64,000 nt of DNA from Liolophura sinensis (lineage: Eukaryota; Mollusca; Polyplacophora; Chitonida; Chitonidae). The notes beneath the pieces are model-generated. The model was not told where the DNA came from. It worked only from the letters and a program-made list of their open reading frames with translations, and ran no database searches. Position 1 is the first letter of the stretch, and the number at the start of each line of letters is the position of its first letter. The position numbers and the translations under genes were made by a program. The stretch spans positions 18,347,338 to 18,411,337 of the forward strand of contig NC_088302.1 in assembly GCF_032854445.1 (NCBI RefSeq). The letters run 5' to 3'. Of the stretch, positions 1-12,801 are shown piece after piece.

Positions 1-74
1 CTTTCCCACATGTGAATATAAAGACCTGCACCTCATTCAAGTGGAAGACAAGTACATGTATGTATATGAATGTA

Positions 75-420
75 CGGTTCGACATCGTATTTAACAATTT
101 TTCACTCATATGATGAGAAGGTGTCATTAGGTGTGTGTACATATAGAGTGTCTTCTTGTGCCAGGTTGAGTGCATGCCACTAGAGTACCTCCGTCAATGA
201 AGTATCATGCCAAAGACACCAGACAGGACACCCCACCCAGTCACATTATACTGACACCGTGCTAACCAGTCATGTCCCCTTGCTCTAACATCACAGTGCT
301 CAGCGCCAAATAAGGCAGCACCAAGTACCATGTTTAAAGTCTTTTGGTATGACTTGACCCTGGTTTGATCCCGGGATCTCCCGACTTCAAGGCAGACTCT
401 CTACGCATTTGCCCCTCATG
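75..420 (-). mobile_element. Old SINE related to the CACTCACTCA-tail family
   Basis: Read on the minus strand: a tRNA-like head (GGTTTGATCCCGGGATCTCC on the plus strand is an inverted B-box region), then a diverged body. Plus-strand CACTCATATGATGAGAAGG and CACATTATACTGACACCG match the family body loosely. Strongly mutated. Confidence 0.6.
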
Positions 421-1730
421 CAGTGTGGAAGACAAGTGGTGTTGAACAAAAATAAGGCTGCACAACGGGCCCGCTGTAGTGTTGTTGACACTAAACGTCT
501 TGTAATAGCTGCTGCAGGTATCATAGTTCTGTTCAAAGATGTTCATCTCCTCTTTATTACAAAGGATTCTTTTGTTTTATTGTTTGCATAGTAAACTCCT
601 AGAGACACCAAATTAAGCTCCATGCACATTTTTCAGCATTTCTTCAACTTCCAGTGACAGACCATACACTGTACCTCATGACCAAGACAATACTAAGGTC
701 TTTACGCACTTACATAAGTCATACGGTGCAATTACCCTCCACATGGCATGTAAAGCATCAATTAAATTACCTTATCTTGACCAACACCCATTACGGAAAA
801 GGACTGGTTCAGTTCTTGGCTCTCTTCTCAAGCTCCTCAGGTAAATGTGAATATTAGTGCAGGTGCACCCACAACTACCAATCAGAGTCTGACACAAGAC
901 TGCTCAAAAGTCACCTGCTGCTTAAAAATTAGATCAACGCGAAACAATCAACCTGACCCGCTGCCAACATAAATAACATCCAGACATCCTACATCCAGTC
1001 TAACTCACTAGTTTCTACAATAATTCACTCAAATCCAAACCCTGGAAAGCACAAATTTTAAATGATCAACAATATAATAATAAGTACGTATTTTATAAGA
1101 ATTCCAGGAAGTACTCTCGATTTGTTTCATGAAGAAAAATAACTGAAACGTAAACTGAAATTGGATGAAATTACTTGTATGCACCACACTACTACTAATT
1201 ACATGTAACATCTTCTCTGTCACACCAGCTAAAATTTAGGAATCTAAATAATGAGTTTTCTCAAACAGACACCGTAAGAATACACAGTAAGTCAGTATGA
1301 ATATTCTACCATATTCACTAGTTTTATACTTGATTAGACACATATTTGCACTGTTCAACTTTCATGGGTTTCTTTGCTCAGTGATTTAATCCATATGCAA
1401 GAAAATTTTTAATTGATTTTCCTGAAAAGCAATCATTTATAAGGATTGCATGGATTTATAAATACTTTCTCCACGAAAGTAGTCAAAGCAGTGGAAATCC
1501 TTAATGAACCAGCATCCTTTGGCAAGTAAGTGACAAACCTAGATTTCAACACGTCTAATAGACTTATTAAACATTGGTGACATTATTTGACAATTTAATT
1601 TTTTAAATGAAGTGAGATCAAACTCAACTGTAGAAGCTTGATTCAAACAGGGAAGGTTTTAAGTGGACTTTACATGTACAGCTACTTTTATGTCCCATCA
1701 CTCCCTCTATTTTGTCACTTTGTACACATG
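421..1730. other. AT-rich non-coding DNA
   Basis: No exon, RNA gene or repeat that I can support. Open frames are short and lack coding bias. Confidence 0.6.
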
Positions 1731-1972
1731 TATTCAAGAATATTTAAGTTATATGCCAGCAGCTTGCAGCCAGCATTATGGTGGTAAGAAACTGGGCACA
1801 CCGTGAAGGAAACCCATGACCATCTGCAGGTTGCTAGAGAGCTTCCCATGTTTACCCGGAGAGGAAGCCAGCATGTGCTGTATTTAAACGCACAGCTCTC
1901 ACAGTGATGAAATCGAAGCTCCTGTATTACTGTGCTGTGCTAGCATGCTAAACACTAGGCCACAGAGTCGCA
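1731..1972 (-). mobile_element. tRNA-derived SINE (CAAATAAA-tail family), near full length, old
   Basis: On the minus strand it reads from a decayed tRNA-like head (1840-1970) into the body. Plus-strand matches to the family include CAGCATTATGGTGG, AAACCCATGACCATC and GGAGAGGAAGCCAGCATG. Many mutations and no clear target duplication. Confidence 0.75.
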
Positions 1973-2137
1973 CTGAGCCTCTGGGTGATCTGGCTGAGTG
2001 ATCTAATGATTTTTTCTGCTAGATCAACTAAAGGATCTGGCCGGTGTGAGGCTAAACCTACAGTGTACATGTAGCAGTAAACCTGACTACCTCACAAGGC
2101 AGGATTTTCTTGAGTTAAGTTAAACTTGACAGTCATC

Positions 2138-2192
2138 ATTATGAGGGAAGCATTTTGGGAATAGTGCAAAACACCAATCAAATAAATAAATA
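2138..2192 (+). mobile_element. 3' tail fragment of the CAAATAAA SINE
   Basis: AAAACACCAATCAAATAAAT preceded by a decayed body end. Only the last ~55 bp are kept. Confidence 0.6.
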
Positions 2193-5100
2193 CACGCATG
2201 GTTAAGAGCTTAGTATTAATAGTCTGCTGGAACAACGCCACAGCAGTGAGTTCAGAACTTCATAGCCAATAAAAACAGAGCTCTTGACAGGTACAGTATA
2301 TCTATTTCAGCCACCTGTTATTATCTCATCTGTGATAATACATGCACTGTAGTCCAGCTGAAACCCATCAATCCACAAACTGATAGGGCTATCTCCCTTT
2401 GCACAACTCTGACCACCAGGGTGCACTGTCAGAAGTTTGATGAACACCAGATCTCAGACTGTCTGAGCTTCATGCTCTGATTGGAGCTCTCCAACTAACA
2501 AACCCTGGAACAAATTCCAGGCTCTAGACCTGTCAAGAAAGCTTCAAGCTTACAGAAGGCCACAGCCCAACATTTCTCCCACTGGTTTTTGATGTTTTTC
2601 AAAGTACTCAGGCATACTTTGCTCTGTGAGGCAATTTATAGGTACAATGGAATGATAAGCATGTAACTTGAGTTATTAGGGTTGCAAACAATCAAGACAA
2701 GTTAACCAATACATGCTCATACATTCCATGTACATGGACTTCTTCAAGATTTTGGGAGCCGGGAAAAGTCCTGGTTAGTACCATATTGAGGAAGTCTAAA
2801 CCACACATCCAGTACATGGACAACACATGTTAATAAGCACTACAGTTTTAATGTCACACATCATGAATTTACTCATGCATACTAGCTTCTATGTTTGATT
2901 GAGGCTTCATGTGTTAATCAAAAATATTTCACTTCTATCACAGCTGTGAGGTTTATGGGTATTGAAGGACCCTTAATGCTTAGTGGTGGCTGACATTTAA
3001 CTGCTCCACTTGCATGTGTGGACACAGGGACATCAGAAAACGCTGCGTAAGAGCCATCAAGCTTACGGGTTGGCTGCAGTGGGAGCAATGCCATTGTTAG
3101 CACACTGAGTCAGGTGATGACGTGATGGAAATCAAATCCATTTGCATTTAAGATCAAGGTTTAAAATGCCAATATTTTGGACAGTTTTCAATGTTGAGAA
3201 GTTTCCGTAATCTTTTATGGTACACATCTTAAAATAGCTTGGCTTACATATTTAGGTGGACAGTTAGCCAGGACATACACATACGAAATTTCACTCCAAA
3301 AGTCTAAAATAAATATAAACCTGAGCCCACTTCAGTTATTATTCTCTTTTTGCACTATCAGGTGAAACCGGATGTTCAAGTGTCATATATTCAGAAAACA
3401 AAAGGCTAAAAAGACCTTCTTTAGACTGAATATTCCCTTAAGAAGACTTTTCAATGTTGGAACAAGATAGCATTAAATCACCTTGAGCTGGTTCAAACCT
3501 TCAATCCTTGGATTCAGCTCTGGAAACCCATTTCCACTTCCATTTTTCAAAGACGAAAAAAAAATGCCCAGAGAACAATGGCTCCCTTTGTCCTCTGTCC
3601 GAGGAATTTAAACATTCAATCAATAATTAGCTGTCTTCAGAGTCTAAGAAAGCTAATCTGTCTGACAGCCCCTGAGTGACTGCCTTTCAGCAACCGTATG
3701 TATTCAATCAAGTGAGGTTGCCTAAGGCAAGTTATAAAACCCTGTTAAAACCAGGCATTAGTTAGCAATTATACAATTATAACAGATGGGGAAGAAGCTG
3801 AACCAAAAATCATGCCTGGGTCGATCTGTTCAAGTTGCATCAGGGAGCAGGCCTGCATGGATGGCATTTGTCAGAGATCAGCAAACTGCATTTCTCTGGT
3901 GACACTGCACTGGAATCTGCGGGCGGCACAACTTATCAGATGACAATGCGTTAAGCCAGCTCGTCAGAATTTCCGATTGATCCATATGACACTGCCGTAA
4001 TGTCACGTGTAAGGGCAGTTAATCGAGGCCCTCACGCTGTCGGGTCACTGGCCATTATTGGGATAAATCTGCTTGCCTAATGCCTCGCTGACAAGAGAGT
4101 GTCGCAGTCTAACCTCCCCACAAGATCTCGAGTTCCGTCAGTTTGTGTGGAGGTATGGGCATGCCTGTGACAACTTGATCGCTTTCCGGTCACCAAGCAG
4201 GGCTGACAGCGCTTCCCTTCATCTCATCTTCACGCGCATTTGTTTTACCTCAATTAACTAATTTCTGAAAGAAAACGCGCTTGCAGATCACCAGGTCAAC
4301 CTTTGTCATTCAAGCGCAAAGGGTGACAAAGAAATCTGTCACAATGCAGGCATAAGAGAACAAAGGAAAGCCCTGACAACTGTGCTAAAGGGTGGAAAAA
4401 CTGCAGCCAGCACACAGAACGAAAAACATGCCTGCTTAAGCCCTGCCTTAAAGCCATACCAGGCTGTCTTCCTCTCCCATAAATATAATAAAGAGACAAA
4501 GTTTGTTAGCTTTTGTTTCCAAAAAAAATTCAACTTCGGGATATAGTTTGTAAAAAATGTGGCAGACACTTAACCACATATTTACACCTAATTATCTGTA
4601 CAATTCAACGCATGCACATATTTAGTGAAATAATATAAACAGTAGAATTTATGCGCGCTGATTTATTTACAAATACATCACCTATGATAAAATTTGAAAC
4701 TTTCTTGAAATTAATTACATGTGCAGTAGAAAATGTCTCACTTTACCTACACATACAGGAATACCAATCTATCATTTAATTATTTTTAATTAAGCTAGGA
4801 AACAAGCTAGATTTTTGTTTTGGTCAACAGATTATTTCACTCAGAATTAAATAAGGCTGAACAATCACGAAGCAAGACTTTAACATCAACTTCAACAATA
4901 TATTGTCTGCATAGATCTTGGTAAATTTCCAATTTCTGGGGGATGGCAAGCAGCCAATTTGAGTTGGGAATGCAATTTGCTTTACCTGAACACTATGGAA
5001 CATGCAAATTCTAAACTGCAGATAGAGAGAATACTGATCTTCCATAGGTCTGCTTAAACAATCTGAGTGACTCAAATTGGAAATTAACCATCAAATCCCC

Positions 5101-6414
5101 TCCAATACTCCAGACAACAGAGAGAAGTAGCAAAAGAGTTTAACTGAGAATTCCAATTTACAGCCATTTGTCCTTACTTTGCTGTCCATGCATGGCTCAG
5201 TTAAGAGATATCATTTTCCGAAACACTGATATTATTTGTCCATGAAAAGCAACCAGCACTGGGCTGAGCACATTTTCTGCGTCATTTGCCGGGGTAGAAT
5301 TTGCATAACTACAGGGTAGTGGGTTAAGAAGTCTCCAAGAACCCTTCATCCTGCGAGAGGGAAGGAAACAAATTATCCAGTTTTCTGGCAAGGGGAAAAG
5401 CTTCCTATATCACGGCCAAAGCAACGTCCCTTTTATGGAAATCAAAGGATTCGTTGGAGGGCATCAAGACAATGACACATCGGCTTTGTTCGTTCGTCTT
5501 CAGCCATTTGTGACAAGAGCCCTCTGGAAAATTTAACGACCATCGATAATTCCCCCAAGAACATAAACTACGCCAAAACATGCTCCCTTCTACTAACAAT
5601 CGGCCATTTGCCCCACAAAAAGGGCTACCATTTCTACCTCAACGACTTGGCCTGTGACAACTTAAATCCCCTCCAATACCTGGCTGTAATCAAAGCTACC
5701 ACTCACACACATAAGGTCAATCACGCTCTTACCAAGACCCACAATATGTCCACAAGTAAAAACGCCATCAGATGAAGAGAGATTATAATAAACCAGATCT
5801 CCTATCTTGTTCACTGTACACAACATGCAATATATCTTTACTGCCACAGAGCTTACCAAATCCCGGAACATATTATAGCTTCCAAAGGAGAGAAACCTTT
5901 CTTGAATGTTGTAAAGCCTACATGTAGCTCTTTTTAAAAAGCTCAATCATAAAACTACCTTAATTGTAACAGGCTAATTCCCTGTATGAATGAATGCAAG
6001 TATTAAGACACATAGACAACTGCCCATATATACATCACATACATGTATTAATGAAAAATGCAATAAGAGGATCAGGCCAAACTGAATTATATATTTATTA
6101 TTTATAATATACATGTACCAAATGTCTTAAATGATCAAAATATCAGTCCAAAGTAAACGTACTTCAAGGACAAGATGATTATGATGTATGTACATCAGAC
6201 ATGCAGTTAACACGCAATTAACATTTTCAAAGAAACTTACAATTGTCTTAATCCATATCTGGACAAATATTAAGAATTCATCAAATATTACTACATAAGC
6301 ACTCACTCACTCCTCACGAACAATGATATTTGAGAAAACTTATAAAACTTAAATTTACACACTATATATTTAGAAGCGTAACAAATTCAGAAATCAATAA
6401 ATAGCTTAAAAGAT
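2193..6414. other. Non-coding DNA with a low-repeat block at 3.5-4.3 kb
   Basis: No gene seen. Bases about 3480-4260 lack transposons and have less A/T run sequence. Several homeodomain-type words (CAATAATTAG, AGCAATTATACAATTATA) suggest possible cis-regulatory sequence. This is inference. Confidence 0.4.
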
Positions 6415-6426
6415 TCATGATATTCC

Positions 6427-7044
6427 TACCGGCCCGGATAGCACAGTTGGTAGAGCGTCCGCTTCGGGACCGGTAGATCCAGGATCAATCCTTGGTCGAG
6501 TCACACCTAAGACTTTAAAAGAGGAAGTTGTAACTTCCTCGCTTGGCGTTCAGCATGAAGGGGATAGTGCAACGACTGGTTGACCCGTATCAGTATAATG
6601 GCTCGGGCGGGGCGGCTTACTTGCCTTCGGTAAGTCGTCTCAGTGATGCAGCACTAAATAAAAGAGCGGTGGAGTGAGTGAGTGCTTGGGGTTTAACGTC
6701 GTACTCAACAATTTTTCAGTCATATGACGACGAAGGAATCATTAGGGTGCATGCACGTGTAATGTGCCTCCTTGTTGCAGGACGGATTTCCACCGCTCTT
6801 TTATTTAGTGCTGCATCACTGAGACGACTTACCGAAGGCAAGTAAGCCGCCCCGCCCGAGCCATTATACTGATACGGGTCAACCAGTCGTTGCACTATCC
6901 CCTTCATGCTGAAAAGAGCGGTGGAAATCCGTCCTGCAACAAGGAGGCACATTACACGTGCATGCACCCTAATGATTCCTTCGTCGTCATATGACTGAAA
7001 AATTGTTGAGTACGACGTTAAACCCCAAGCACTCACTCACTCAC
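6427..7044 (+). mobile_element. Foldback SINE (CACTCACTCA-tail family), direct-inverted-direct
   Basis: A tRNA-derived head (6431-6500) carries an A box in GGATAGCACAGTTGGTAGAG and a weak B box. The normal body runs to 6673. It is followed by an inverted copy (6674-6913) and then a direct 3' half with the CACTCACTCAC tail (6914-7044). Segment 6549-6673 is the exact reverse complement of 6789-6913 (125 bp), and 6674-6800 of 6914-7040 (127 bp). The whole is flanked by the 12-bp target duplication TCATGATATTCC (6415-6426 and 7045-7056). Open frames inside are not genes. Confidence 0.9.
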
Positions 7045-9337
7045 TCATGATATTCCAACTTCATGTTAGGCAACACCAATTTCATGCTGTCTTCTAGGAA
7101 TTATAATAAAAGTGAATGTGAAAATCCACTTTTTTATTTTGTCTGATATCCATGATTTAACAGTCTTTCTACGCTTTCCAACCTTGTAACTAAGTCTTCA
7201 ACAAGAAAACTTTTCAACATAATCTGCATTTTCCACAAATTAGATGATTTTCAAGTTTTTATTTGTATTTTCATGTCCTCCTTTGAAAATGAAAAAAAAA
7301 AAAAACAACAAATTAAACTGGTGTGTCCAAGTGTACTTATTTGATCAAATTTAATCAAAATTAGTGGAAAATGGCAGATTCGTAAAATATATACATGTAG
7401 AGGTAAAGGTTTACATGTGCATGAATGATGTAGAGAAAAATTTTCCATTTAGACCTATATATGTGTGCAGAGAAGTATGTCGCATCCACTGGAAAAAAAA
7501 TCTGGTGAAATTTCAGGTCTCCTGGCAAAACCAAAGCGGGAAAATCCTAAAACCTGCCACCTGGAACCTGAAGTTACACTACACTGAGGTCCTCAACTGC
7601 ATTAGTCTGGCTTCCGTAAACGACAAACTGTATGGCGGCAGAAAGTCTTCAAGGATGTCTTGTGTCAAACTCACTCAAACAACGTTAACTGGAGAGCATC
7701 ATGAAATTTGAAAGGTTCATGTTTACAGCAGATGTTTCTGACAAGACTTTGCCAAAATGGGTGTTGCAATCAATGATCAAATGATTCTTGTATCGGTCCA
7801 ACACTTCGTTTCTGTCACACGCTGTTCAGCGAAGAGGCCGTGTCGCTAAGACAAGTGTCCGCTGCTGTCAACCCGGCATAAAGTCTAACCCAGCTTCTCG
7901 GAAGCGGCGAGTGACCGGTGGTTGAACTCAGAAAAACTGACACTGCTAAGAAGTTGAAGACAATTTTGAGAAGTACAGAAAATTTTGACATTGCACTGAA
8001 GTGGGTCACAACCAAAACAAATTGTCATAAAGAATGAAAAAAAAACGAATCAATGTCAAACTAAGGCCAAATCCTTATGAGAGGTGGGACCCTGTAATCA
8101 TGTTAATTTACACAATAACACAGCATCCCAATATGACAAAGTGTTTCTCCAGATCTCAACAACAACGTGTGTACATTACAATTTCAGGCAATTTAAATAA
8201 TGGTTTCATTTCATAATGACCATTATTTATCCATACACATTAATATTCATTACACTCTAGGATATAGAACTGTCCATCCCAACATTCAGATTTTCTGTAT
8301 AAATGGAAACTATACATTCCTAATTATTAAGAAATACACTACAGTACAACAGAATACTTTATCATATTAAAAGGTCTAATCAAAGCAGTCAAAAGTTCAA
8401 ATCTGTAAGTAGTAAGGGTTTTCTCTTACCCACAAAGAGTTGGTTAACCACAATATCACTTTCACGCAAAGTTCATAAACTTCATTATGCACGTTTTCAT
8501 TACACCAATGTTAATGTTCTCAATCATAACATCACGGACACTTTTACGATAAAATATACTTACAAAGGTCGCAATGGGCTTCCATATTGACGAGTTATAA
8601 TCGTCCAACACACATGTCCATGAAAACTTACCCTACTGAAGGACCCTGTTAAAAAGCTGTCCCAGACCTTGAGGAAGTGAAGGCACTTATCTATAAGTAC
8701 AATCATCATATGATCTGGCATATTAGTATCACCTGTCAACTAAAATCATAGTTATTATCTTCTCAAAGCATATTGCTTTCTTCTACATGGCATGAATGCT
8801 GTTTGTACATATTCCTGTAACTTGAATAAAACATATATAATGGCACAAATTGTCTCATAGTGTCTAGACATAATTACACACTATCCTGGGAATGAAAAAA
8901 TCCTAATAATTGAACAATTTTCCCTCAAATATAACATACCACATAACAATGATTTCACTGATATAAAACAATAAACTTTTTGCATTAATTTTCTAAATAT
9001 TTTTTTCTTTTCTGTTCCAGGTTTCAACAACAGTAGTTTCTTTAACACACTTCTAATAAACTCTTCACCCTTGGGGACTATCCAGGTTATCGTTGAATTC
9101 CACTTGGTACTTTATAAGCCACATTCGCAATCCAGATTGGGCATTGCTACACTCACCACAATTAACAGAGCAGACGTGGTTAAATTAGCACCCACTGCGT
9201 TTCAAGTTTAAGGCTGCTTTCCAAGGCCAGTAAAACGGCAACACTTCAAAGTGACATAATCTACTTAGCATAGTCAGTTTCTCCATTGCTTCTTACTACA
9301 ACTTACTGCAAATGAGAATATGATTTCCATCAATATA

Positions 9338-9370
9338 TTATTATTATTATTACTATTATTATTATTATTA
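9338..9370 (+). repeat. ATT microsatellite
   Basis: TATTATTATT run with one interruption. Confidence 0.85.
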
Positions 9371-10561
9371 AGCATAAGACTTCAACTGAAAATCAGCGCC
9401 CAGCTCTCCAGTTTTACAAGATCTTTCAAAATGTTGGCCGTCTAAGCGTGAACATGGCTTATTCCTTTAGACAAGAGTCGAATTCGTTTCATATTGCACA
9501 TGAATCCAACGTAAGACGTCAATTCAATAAATGTCACATCAGAGACTAGATTGATCATTATATCCACAATAAGCGAGCGTGACATACTTCTCATCCTACT
9601 GGCATTATTGTCACGGCGGATGACAATGATGGATTAACACCATGACGATATCGTAAGAAATCTAGTTCTAGGCAAATCATCAACCTGCATACCAAATTTG
9701 CTGTTCGGTTCATGCCATCTTTACAAATCGTTAGTATTACATCTATGTTGTATATTAATTCCAGTTTCTGGATAAGTTCACATGTACATGTAATACACAC
9801 TGTTTTGTTGATCATCTCGGATTAAAATTAAAGGATCAAGTAATAGTCGATCGTTTCAGAGAATTCTCTTTTGATCATACTTCAGGATTTATGGTGATCA
9901 GGTTCTGATTGTTTTAAAACCCTGGTTGGTTGGTTTAATAATTGTGATGCCACAGAGAATTTCTTCCACACAATCATGTCATTTATTTTATCAACAAAAG
10001 CAGGGGTTCATAGACGTTGACCTTAACTACTGTGGAACGGTAGTTAAGAGATTCAAAATACTCAATATGGAGTTTAAAAACTCAAAAGTATGCTATAAGC
10101 TAGGGAAAAACTGAATGTATTTCAGTAAAACTCAATTTTGAAAAAAGACACTTCTTGTAAAATATGTGGAGCGCACAACGTCATCATCACCTCTGTCTGA
10201 AAGTGTTGTTTTGACTACGCGTTCGCCCCTCGCGCTCGCTCCAATATGACAATCATCCCATCATAATCTGTGCTACCAGTCAAACATCAGCTACTGCTTT
10301 CAGTTTACTTCTGTGTAATCTGGGGGACGGAAACCTCAAACTCCTATATTCACTTAACCATCTAATTACAGAGAAGCATACTGCTGCAGTTCTCTGTTAC
10401 CTATATCCACAATCCTATCTGAAGGAAAAATTCATTGTATACATTGACATGTATATGCACTGTTTTTAATAATATATTTGATTGATATTATCAAGGAAAT
10501 AGTGTTAAATAAAATACTAATCATTAAATTACATTTGATATTCTTTATGTATTGTCACTCA

Positions 10562-10640
10562 TATCAACAGAGGACGGAATTGAACCTTGATCTCACTGCT
10601 CTGAAGCCGAAACTCTACCTACTGAGCTACCAGGGCAGCT
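10562..10640 (-). mobile_element. tRNA-derived element or tRNA pseudogene
   Basis: The minus strand reads GCCCTGGTAGCTCAGTAGG then TAGAG and later AAGGTTCAATTCCGTCC, with good A and B boxes about 40 bp apart. The putative acceptor ends do not pair and the anticodon stem is weak, so it is probably a SINE head without a body. Confidence 0.45.
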
Positions 10641-12589
10641 AATAATTCATAACTTTAATGTGGTGGGGCAAGGAAATTAATATTAGCTTGTCTTATTAAT
10701 GCTATAGGGCCAAAATTAAAACATTATCTGTTCGATGTTATGTGACCTTTCAAAATGCCCCGAAATAAATTGTGTTTTTCCAGATGCCAAATTTTTTTAC
10801 TTTATTTCATTTAATTACCTTTTTTTTTTGTTTTTTTTTTTGTCCCTGATCGTCTGAAATGTCACTCAGTTTACAATGGACAGGCGCTGTTTTGAGATAT
10901 AAATTTTCCTCTCCCGCTGTTGAGCAGAGTGGGCCTTATAGCGCTTCGACAGGTATACCGTGTCTGACACCCATAGATCAAGATAAGCCTACCTGTGAAG
11001 TGTTTTCACCCTTATCCGTCTGAAAACTTGTGTTGCCATATTTTTCACTGCCTTACTGAACTGATGACCAGTGTCACTGTGTTTCCATGGGGAGTCAAGA
11101 TTTCAAATTAATTACTCATTTTGTGAGATAATCACTGTAAAGTGTTCAAGGAAATCTCGTTAACATCGCAGCTGTCACAGTCTCATGAGGGCAAAATATG
11201 GAATTCTCTGTGATTCACGCTATACCTTAAAAAAAAAAAACACCTAATTTCACGAAAATTGAATTGGTGAGAACTGTGGTTCTGGTTATAACCAACATGC
11301 GATGTTTACAAGCACTGACGAAACACGGACGCAGGCCTATATCTCCAAGGACAAGCTGCTCCAGCTATAGCCCTAGTTAGATCTACCTTAGATCCCCAAG
11401 TTGAATTTTTTGTGAATTAAATTAATTCAGTCATTGACTTTTATAAACACGGAGACCCTGCTATGTTTTGTGTTAATCCCATTTCACAAGTATCATAAGC
11501 CCCTTCTGTTGACATGGAAAAATTGGGTTCGGGAGATCCCAAAATTGAAAAAAAGATTAGTCAGGTGTTTGGATAGCTTTTCTATCCCATCAAAACTCTT
11601 GGCCAGGGAGTATGTAGCTGGAAACATATTGGTATAATTCCCTGAACTGTCACTGATATCATCACTGCTGGATGCTTTGGTGGGTAGAAAATGTGACTGT
11701 TTCGGAAACAAGGGCAGTGACAACAGAAAGGACAGGTGCATTTTATATGCAGTGAAGTTCACATACAAAGACAAAGCTAATATGTTCCATCCTTTTATCT
11801 TCATGCAACACAACATGATTTTGGCCCTCCTCTTTCTCACATATAAATGTTTTGGACAATGTAAATTAGGTCAAAGCTGGTGATCTGCGCTCAGGATCAT
11901 TTGGGTGCTTACTCTCTTCACACTTTTAGACAAGCAGGCACATTGAATGACATATTGAAGACAGAAAAAATGTTCGATCCTTCACATGAAGGAAGATCAC
12001 CTAAATCTCACAAAGTATAATTAAAATTTCAGAAAATCAAATCAGATTTCTCAGGATAGGTTTTATTTTACTAGGTCAGGAGGTTCCACTTCACTTGGTC
12101 AAAAGTATCAGCTGAACAGGATTTTGGTTACATTTTCACACACTCACCCCGCTTGCACAGGACCTGAAAATGCTAGCACAAACTGTTAAATTGTACTCAT
12201 AAAAATGCTTAACTAATGTTTACTCTTTAGTTTTATTGTAAAGATCTGAAAATATTTCTTCTGAGAATTGCCAAATACTGGATGACATAATTTACTATTG
12301 CGTTCTGATCAATGTGATCAATCATTTGAACAGGATTCCATGATTTTTTATTATTTTTTTTTTTTTTTTGCAGAAGGAAAGAAAAAAAGACCTACTTGCA
12401 CTGTTTTGTTATAAAGACCTTGTAACATCAAACAAGTAATATTTTAATTTTGGCCTAGGGTAGTTAAATATTTGAAAAAACTCAATATGGCACCATTAAA
12501 GGGCCGTTAGATCTGAAAATAACTCGAAACTCAATATTTCTGATAGGGTATACAACATTTTTACATCTGTGAACACCTGAATGGTGCGT

Positions 12590-12700
12590 CATCGTAACAG
12601 ACCAGTGTCCCAATGCCAAGGACATATTCACAGTGTCGCCTCACTAGAATGCCATGCCCAGGACATCAGACAATGACACTCTAACAAAGGTCACAACATA
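12590..12700 (-). mobile_element. Fragment of an old SINE body
   Basis: CCTCACTAGAATGCCATGCC and GGACATCAGACA resemble the body of the element at 195-240 (GAAGTATCATGCCAAAGACACCAGACA). No tail or head is kept. Confidence 0.4.
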
Positions 12701-12775
12701 CCAACATCCAACAGGCCTAAGTCTTGGCCTAAATTCTCACATCAGCAGCCAGCTGTTCAAAAGTGTACTGAAAGA

Positions 12776-12801
12776 TAAATTAAATTAAATTAAATTAAAT
12801 C
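12776..12801 (+). repeat. AATTA microsatellite
   Basis: About five copies of TAAAT. Confidence 0.8.

Noticed and set aside
6716-7036. 106-codon minus frame
   Set aside because: Lies entirely inside the foldback SINE.
10562-10640. Functional tRNA gene on the minus strand
   Set aside because: A and B boxes are present, but the acceptor and anticodon stems do not pair properly.
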